From Boletus sp. NGJ (Eukaryota > Basidiomycota > Agaricomycetes > Boletales > Boletaceae): a DNA stretch of 64,000 nt. A program made the position numbers and the translations under genes. This document shows positions 58,860-64,000 of this stretch, piece after piece (position 1 is the stretch's first letter; each line of letters begins with the position of its first letter). The notes beneath the pieces are model-generated. The model saw only the letters and a list, made by a program, of their open reading frames with translations, was not told where the DNA came from and ran no database searches. The stretch lies in NCBI GenBank assembly GCA_019096195.1, contig JAGTXK010000027.1, positions 372,001 to 436,000 on the forward strand, in the 5' to 3' direction.

Positions 58860-60958
58860 TAAATGGAGGTTGGACGATGGGATATGTAGTGCTATGGAGC
58901 ACAGCGGAGTCTAGGTAGTAGGATGGGGTTCTTATTGGCGGTTGGCTACTGTAGCAGCGAAAACTACATTGCGATGGCCAGCGACTAGGCAGTTCATATA
59001 ACGAGATCAAGGCGCTTATCTTGTGGGAGATTATCAAGCTTATTCATCCTGTCAGGGCGATGGGGGGGTTCATGGGCGTATCAAGATAGAAGACTGGCAG
59101 TACCAGAGGTTCGAGGCGTATCAAATAGAACACTGGACCTACGGTTGAAGATATCGATCATCGTTGCCCCCATGCAGTGTCACTAATAATGCATGTGGTC
59201 TGGTTCCTGTGAGGTTCCGGGGAATGATCGCGCTCGGCGACCCTGCATCGCTTCGTGCCCGTAGTCTGGTGACCAGACCGTCTAGAACCTGAAGAGACAC
59301 GTGCTGTGGCAGGCCATCGCATCGACTGATTTTCTCGTCGACGGCCTGCCACAGCACGTCTTTTACTTAAACGGTCTAACTCCCACCAAAAGCCGGTTGT
59401 ACAGGTGCCGAGGGGAGATGTGGCTGGAGAACGAGCAGCTGGAATTCGGAACGGGTCTACTGGAAGTCAGTACGTGTTGGATCGCAGTCTTCTGTCTTTG
59501 GAAGTCGCTCGGTAGATGTGGGTGGAAAGATCATGTACGAAGTTTTGTAAATAAGAGTATTTACAAAATGAGGGAGTGTATGTGAGGGAACTGGAAGCTG
59601 GAGGGGTTGGGTGGAGCACGGAGCGCTCCTGACAGAGAACGGAAGCCAACCTGCCAGGTAGGATATGGATATGAGCTGCGAGGGCGGGTGGGAAACGCCT
59701 CGCAGAGAAATGACTGGCAGGGGAAGGCTTGCGCGCTCGGGATCCTAGGGTGGAAGAGTTGCGAGGTGTCGAGACGAGAGGTCGAGGTAGGGTGTATCGT
59801 GGTGGGTGCGACGAACGGTGAGGATGAGCGAGGACACGGAAGAAAGAGAAAACACTGACGGCACGAGCGAAGTCACAGTGTGACAAATTGGCACGCCTTG
59901 TTGTGTGTATCATGTAAGCGACTTGAGCTGACCAACCATACCAACTAGATACGCACCAGCTGTTTGCGTGAACCACGCGAAACAACGCTCACAATAATCC
60001 GATAGGAACGAAGGAGGAGTCGAATATTGGATACTGGGATGCGGCCATCTCAGACTTTCCTCGTCCTCCGTTTCTCGCGGCCAGCTTAGCGATACGGTAG
60101 CCGAGCACATTAAATGCCATGGTAAGCCGTAAACTCCCCTTTTTGCTAGCCGTCACACACCGTCCAAAGCGTAGCTCAAGACCCCCTTCTGAATCCCGTG
60201 CCCGCTTTCCCCCTATGGGTGTAACATTCTCAGGCTTGTAAGTTATTCCACTTAACCCCATTTTGCAGACTCCGTGACCGGAATTGTATGATTGCGTCCC
60301 TCCGTTCAACCTACGGTACCACGAGGACGGCAGAGGATCAGGAGCTAATGGAACATTGAATGGCGAAGTCAAGCATAGCCTAGGCCTTGAATATGATAGG
60401 TACAAATCTCCAAACGGCCAATCGTCCACGAGAGGCCGTCGAGTTCTGCTAGGGTAACTCGGGCGTCATGGGGAGCCCCGTGGGTGGTTGGATGTTCTCG
60501 GTGGCCATGGCCGCTAGGTGTCGAAACGCTCTGCGGCTATGAGCGGAGGTTGCACAGTTCCAGTAATGATCGTTTCGCATTCCTAGCACGTTGTGCACGT
60601 GGACCGTTGGGCTCAGCTGGGGCGTACCCGTCTTCTACACCTTACCCACCAGAGGAAGTCTATGTGCTAGAGATTGCGGGCGGACAGGCATGTCTTATGA
60701 TTGTCGTGCCGCGGGGCTGTCGAGGAACGGTCGACCCTGCCAGGGCCGGGAACGTCACCTAATGAGCTTCTCAGACACTACCAGTGTGTGAATAGCTAAC
60801 AGGGTCCTCGTGTTGCACCCCGATTCATGCAGTTCCGCCCACACATACATCCCGAGCAGGTAACCATGCACCCATAGGAGGAAAGCAGCGCACAGCCTCA
60901 CATTTTGCAGTACTTATACCTGGCTAGCCATGACGAACGGTAACAGCCTCTAGCGAAA
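58860..60958. other. 2.1-kb intergenic region between the two GTPase genes
   Basis: Divergent promoters of the kinase-GTPase gene (-) and the two-domain GTPase gene (+) are expected at its ends. The middle has a perfect inverted repeat (listed separately) and an imperfect direct repeat of GCGTATCAA..TAGAA.ACTGG at 59076 and 59116. It also has open frames on the minus strand at 59467-59985 and 59989-60429. Neither frame starts with ATG or shows a domain, so I do not call them. Confidence 0.45.
59299..59359. repeat. Perfect 17-bp inverted repeat (hairpin)
   Basis: The left arm 59299-59315 (ACGTGCTGTGGCAGGCC) and right arm 59343-59359 are exact reverse complements, with a 27-nt loop. The left arm overlaps a CACGTG box. 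It lies about 440 bp upstream of the kinase-GTPase start. It may be a cruciform, a miniature element relic or a regulatory dyad. Confidence 0.85.
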
Positions 60959-62433
60959 ATGAGTCCACTTGCCCAGCCTCCTTATCAGGATGCAGACCCT
61001 AATTCACGACACATCTATTCTGCTGCTCCGAGTATTGGCTCCCCACCTTCAGGGTCTGCACATCCGACCACCAAACACACCTCAATCGCCGAACAGCGGG
61101 AAAAGGTGAGACTGATTGGCCATTTATTCCCTTCAGCGATTGAGTATTAGTATTTTCTCCGTAGCACATTGTGAATCGCTGCGTTCCAAATATCGTTATC
61201 TATGGCGAAACCGGTGTCGGCAAGTCGTCCATCATCAACCTGATCGCTGGTCAGAAAATAGCGCATACCTCCAATGACGCTCTTGGGTGTGCCGTCCAGC
61301 ATAAACAGTACATCGTCTCGTTGGACGGGATGCCATGCACCCTCTGGGACACCACGGGGCTGGACGAGGGAACCGAGGGGACGGTACCTGCCAGGGTAGC
61401 GGAAAGCAATCTGAGGTCGTTGATCCAAGATCTGGCCCACACGGGAGGCATCCACCTAATCGTCTATTGCATCCGCGGCACCCGACCCCCTAAAGCCCTC
61501 AAGCGAAACTACGATTTATTCTATGTCACGTTCTTCCGGAAGAAGGTACCTGTTGCGTTGGTCGTGACCGGCCTGGAGCGCCAACAAGGCGAGATGGAGA
61601 CGTGGTGGAATAAGAACGAGGCGGTGCTGCGGCGGTACGGGATGTGGTTCGATGCACATGCGTGCGTGACGACACTCGATGTCGATCATCGAGTCATACA
61701 GCAACGGCGCTCTGATTCACAGAAACTTTTGCGGGAGCTCGTGGTTAGGTATTCCAGGCTCCCAGCTTGGAAAGCCGAACCGTCGCTCATATCACAGGTC
61801 TTGCCCTTATTCCGTACTGCCCTCCACAAGACCTCTTCTACAAGCCAAGCGGGAAATACCACCAGCAAACGGAAGGTGATCGTCTGTGACATGGCTGAGG
61901 ACGTCCCTGTCGAATTCTCGCCGGGAATTACCGTTGTATGGGAGAAATTTACAGCTCAAATAGGCGAAGAGCAGTACGAGTTTGTCCGGATGAACAAGCA
62001 TGCCCTGCAGTCGCCCACAACTGGAACGTTGGCGGACATCGGAGGCGTAGATGCGGGCGTGCTCGTCTTCTACACCTCCACCCTGCTCAGTTCTCACATC
62101 CCGCCAACGGACGTTGATGCGCTGAAATCGTTCTATGACATTGCAGATGGACAGATGCGTCCGGTTATCGTCGTGCTACGGGGCTGCGATGACGAAGTAG
62201 TCGCCCAGAGATGTTGGGCTGACGTCGCCTCGCGTCACAGCAACATCCAGGCATATTTCGTTCCCTTCCCCAGCGCGGTGGATGGCAGGCCTGACACGCA
62301 AGCAAAGTTGGGTGAAATGATCCAGGGGTTGTGCATCGAGCACGTCGAGGTCAAGTTCCCGAGACTGAACATAAAATACATTGCTGGCAAACGATTACTC
62401 GCAGCCATGGTGAAGCGTGTTGGAGCTAGATGA
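60959..62433 (+). CDS. AIG1-like GTPase with a second, degenerate G-like domain
   Basis: Exon 1 (MSPLAQPPYQDADPNSRHIY, Pro/Ser-rich) runs from the ATG at 60959. A 59-nt intron at about 61107-61165 leads to HIVNRCVPNIVIYGETGVGK, SSIINLIAGQKIAHTSND (P-loop GETGVGKS), CTLWDTTGLDEG (G3) and PVALVVTGLE in the G4 place. ACVTTLDVD follows in the G5 area. The second half (residues about 265-460) reads RKVIVCDMAEDVPVEFS, VWEKFTAQIGEEQYEFV, GGVDAGVLVFYTS, RPVIVVLRGCDDEVVAQRCW and SNIQAYFVPFPSAVDG. This keeps the beta-strand pattern and a G4/G5-like end of the fold but has no P-loop. Apart from the first intron it is one frame. It is a relative of the two G domains in the opposite-strand kinase gene. 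Confidence 0.82.
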
Positions 62434-62916
62434 TACGTTAGCCGCTCAGATTCTCGACACAATGGACGACATGTTAGGTACCTAGACGATACGTTAACTA
62501 GGTACAAGTTAGTGAAGCGATCCATATACATGATCGCTGGTGAACTTACCCGGTTAGAGCCTCAACACAATGGATGAGGAAAAGAGCGAGTGGGAGGACT
62601 AAATAATGATTCGACTTGGAATACTGGTGCCGGCGTCGATCGCGTGTGCGCCAACAAAACGGTCATCTCAGTAGACTGTGCTCATGTCGGAGACAGGGCA
62701 GGGTCAACGACGCAATCCGCAATACCGAGTCTTCGATCGATAGCGGTTGCTTTTTTCTCTTACTGTAACTATAAATTGAACTCGTTGTCATACGGCGAGG
62801 ACGCAAGTGACATACAATTTAACCCGCCAGGGGATAGCATACCTCGGTAGAATGTTCAAGCGAGCAAACTTGATATTGAGTACAAAGATGTTGGTGGTAA
62901 ATAAAATCGAAACATT
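62434..62916. other. 3' flank of the GTPase gene with small repeats
   Basis: GATACGTTA occurs twice (about 62432 and 62488), and CACAATGGA twice (about 62458 and 62566). GTACCTAG at 62478-62485 pairs exactly with CTAGGTAC at 62498-62505, making an 8-bp stem and 12-nt loop about 45 bp after the stop codon. No gene is seen. Confidence 0.5.
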
Positions 62917-63420
62917 TCACAGGATGATCTCCGCCAATTTCTGCGCCTCGCTGCGAGGAAGCGCACAACATGCTTCGAGCCTCTTCACTATTTCGTCCTT
63001 CCTGAGGAACGTTCTGCCCGTAAAAAGTGACCGAAGCTTCTCAATAGAGGTGGCGAGCTGACCCCGTGTGTCCTGGATGTCAGAGAGGTTGTGACTGCTT
63101 AGCGCATTGGCATCATGAAACAGTTTCTGAAGAGCCTGCTGCGACTGATCCTCTTTCTCCGTGTACAACATCGCGTGAGCCAGGAGGGTGGGTGATACAA
63201 GCATCTACGACGGAAGAGACCCCATGCTTCTCGAACGTGTCTTTTCGTTTCTCTCCCACTGCCAAATCCTCCACGACGTTTTCGTTTTCAGGTGTGCGAT
63301 GCGGCGAGAGGGGAACGAAACCTGAATGTGGGTATCGCAAACACATCATCTGATCTTCCAAATACACTGTCACAAGTCCGCCCTTGAACGAATTAACTAC
63401 ATTGCTCTGTAAGTACTTTA
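62917..63420 (-). pseudogene. Remnant of a third AIG1-like GTPase (C-terminal half only)
   Basis: Two minus-strand frames together resemble the second half of the neighbouring G domains. GGLVTVYLEDQ at the G4 place matches the LVVTGLE/LVVTHLE strand. EKHGVSSVVDACITH matches RRYGMWFDAHACVTT of the 60959 gene. DQSQQALQKLFHDANAL matches DQSRQTLRALLENWANAI of the kinase fusion, and the end LEACCALPRSEAQKLAEIIL matches the HCGL helix. The frame changes near 63205, no P-loop or G3 motif is found upstream, and an insert follows the G4-like strand. I therefore read it as a decayed host gene copy. The short frame 62917-63204 does begin with ATG and could still be transcribed. Confidence 0.55.
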
Positions 63421-63747
63421 CTTTGCTTGTTTATCCTTGGACATCACTCCTTCCTAACCACACATCCTGGGAGAGTGAGTCGGAAAGAGACAGCGCAGTT
63501 GCCGGAGAGGCTCGACATTTTCTTGGCGTCCGAAATATGATCGACATGAAAGACCAGACAGCGAACTTAATTTCTCGATGATGCTCCGCTCTAGTAACGA
63601 TTCTGAACGCTTGCCTAACCTGTATCAGAATTCCATGAAAATCCTGCAAGGCCAACCTGGTTTGGACACGCAGCAAATACGTAGCCAGGTTTGTGGTCGT
63701 TTCCAGACAAACAGTGATCGTCACGGTTCATACGGCAAGACCGCAGC

Positions 63748-64000
63748 ATGATATCAGCCGTCTCGCTGCAACACGAACCGATACCAATTCTCACTAGCAC
63801 CAGCAACATCGTGCAACAAGACTATCTGAAGCACATGCTCGATGCGATTGGGAGCCGATTATATTTGTCGTTGGGCTCGAGTTTGCATGAATTCAATACC
63901 TTCCTAGCTCGCTCCTACCATCGGCATGAACTCGATTTGCCCGGTCCCCTCAGCGCCTCCAGTCAAATTGTTCATCCATCGTTCCTCTGGCAAATGTCGG
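63748..64000 (+). CDS. Start of an unrecognised gene running off the right edge
   Basis: From the ATG at 63748 the frame is open to the last base (84 codons): MISAVSLQHEPIPILTSTSN, then IVQQDYLKHMLDAIGSRLYL and SLGSSLHEFNTFLARSYHRH. The composition is protein-like and mildly helical, with no recognised domain. No frame-specific confirmation is possible without the downstream sequence. Confidence 0.4.
   Translation, partial: MISAVSLQHEPIPILTSTSNIVQQDYLKHMLDAIGSRLYLSLGSSLHEFNTFLARSYHRHELDLPGPLSASSQIVHPSFLWQMS

Noticed and set aside
59467-60429. Two minus-strand frames (172 and 146 codons) between the GTPase genes
   Set aside because: Neither has an ATG at its start, a recognisable domain or neighbouring exons, and their composition resembles reverse-strand shadow frames.
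60484-60791. Plus-strand frames upstream of the two-domain GTPase gene
   Set aside because: They are short, overlapping in different frames, unconnected by splice sites to the GTPase exon and without a domain.
1-64000. CRISPR arrays, LTR elements and Polinton-like elements
   Set aside because: No regularly spaced repeats, long terminal repeats, integrase, reverse transcriptase or capsid-like coding was recognised on either strand.

Overview
This is a 64 kb piece of a fungal nuclear genome. Nearly every gene is broken by short GT..AG introns of roughly 40-75 nt. The gene content (fungal-specific velvet factor, Zn2Cys6 activator, 1,3-beta-glucan synthase, DUF6534 membrane protein, PHD/BAH protein) points to Basidiomycota, class Agaricomycetes. 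The AIG1-like GTPases and the general style suggest something near Ceratobasidiaceae/Rhizoctonia, but that placement is inference. No rRNA, tRNA, CRISPR array, retroelement or intact DNA transposon was recognised.

Layout. 1-9.3 kb: the 5' part of a MATE transporter (-), a Werner-type 3'-5' exonuclease with a C-terminal helical tail (+), a small membrane protein (-), a decayed fumarase-superfamily (carboxymuconate-cycloisomerase-like) pseudogene (+), and a very intron-rich DUF6534 membrane protein (+). 9.8-21.3 kb: exportin CSE1 (-), a single-pass surface protein with a poly-Asp ectodomain (-), intronless CDC20 (+), an ankyrin protein (-), and the AP-1 mu subunit (+). 21.9-32.7 kb: an LYR-motif protein (-), alanine aminotransferase (-), the SSU-processome factors RRP9 and DBP4 (+,+), and acetylornithine aminotransferase ARG8 (+). 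32.8-44 kb: the lysosomal/vacuolar CLN3 homologue BTN1 (+), a Zn2Cys6 transcription factor with a Q/H-rich tail (-), a REEP/HVA22 protein (-), a BAH-PHD protein (+), and a velvet factor (-). 44.8-55.6 kb, all on the minus strand: FKS glucan synthase, a small membrane protein, mitochondrial NADP-isocitrate dehydrogenase and purine nucleoside phosphorylase.

56-64 kb is the least ordinary part. A minus-strand gene joins a complete protein-kinase domain to two AIG1-like GTPase domains in tandem. It faces a plus-strand gene with one canonical G domain followed by what looks like a degenerate second one. Next to that lies a minus-strand remnant of a third relative that keeps only the C-terminal half of the fold. 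The shared motifs suggest local duplication of one GTPase family, and the kinase fusion suggests a signalling role. The cellular job cannot be read from sequence.

Most genes are single-copy housekeeping functions (nuclear export, cell cycle, vesicle coat, rRNA processing, amino-acid metabolism, cell wall). Two adjacencies may have functional meaning: RRP9-DBP4 (both 18S rRNA processing) and ARG8-BTN1 (arginine synthesis and vacuolar arginine handling). Exon boundaries were read by eye from frame changes and GT/AG signals, so gene ends are firmer than internal junctions.
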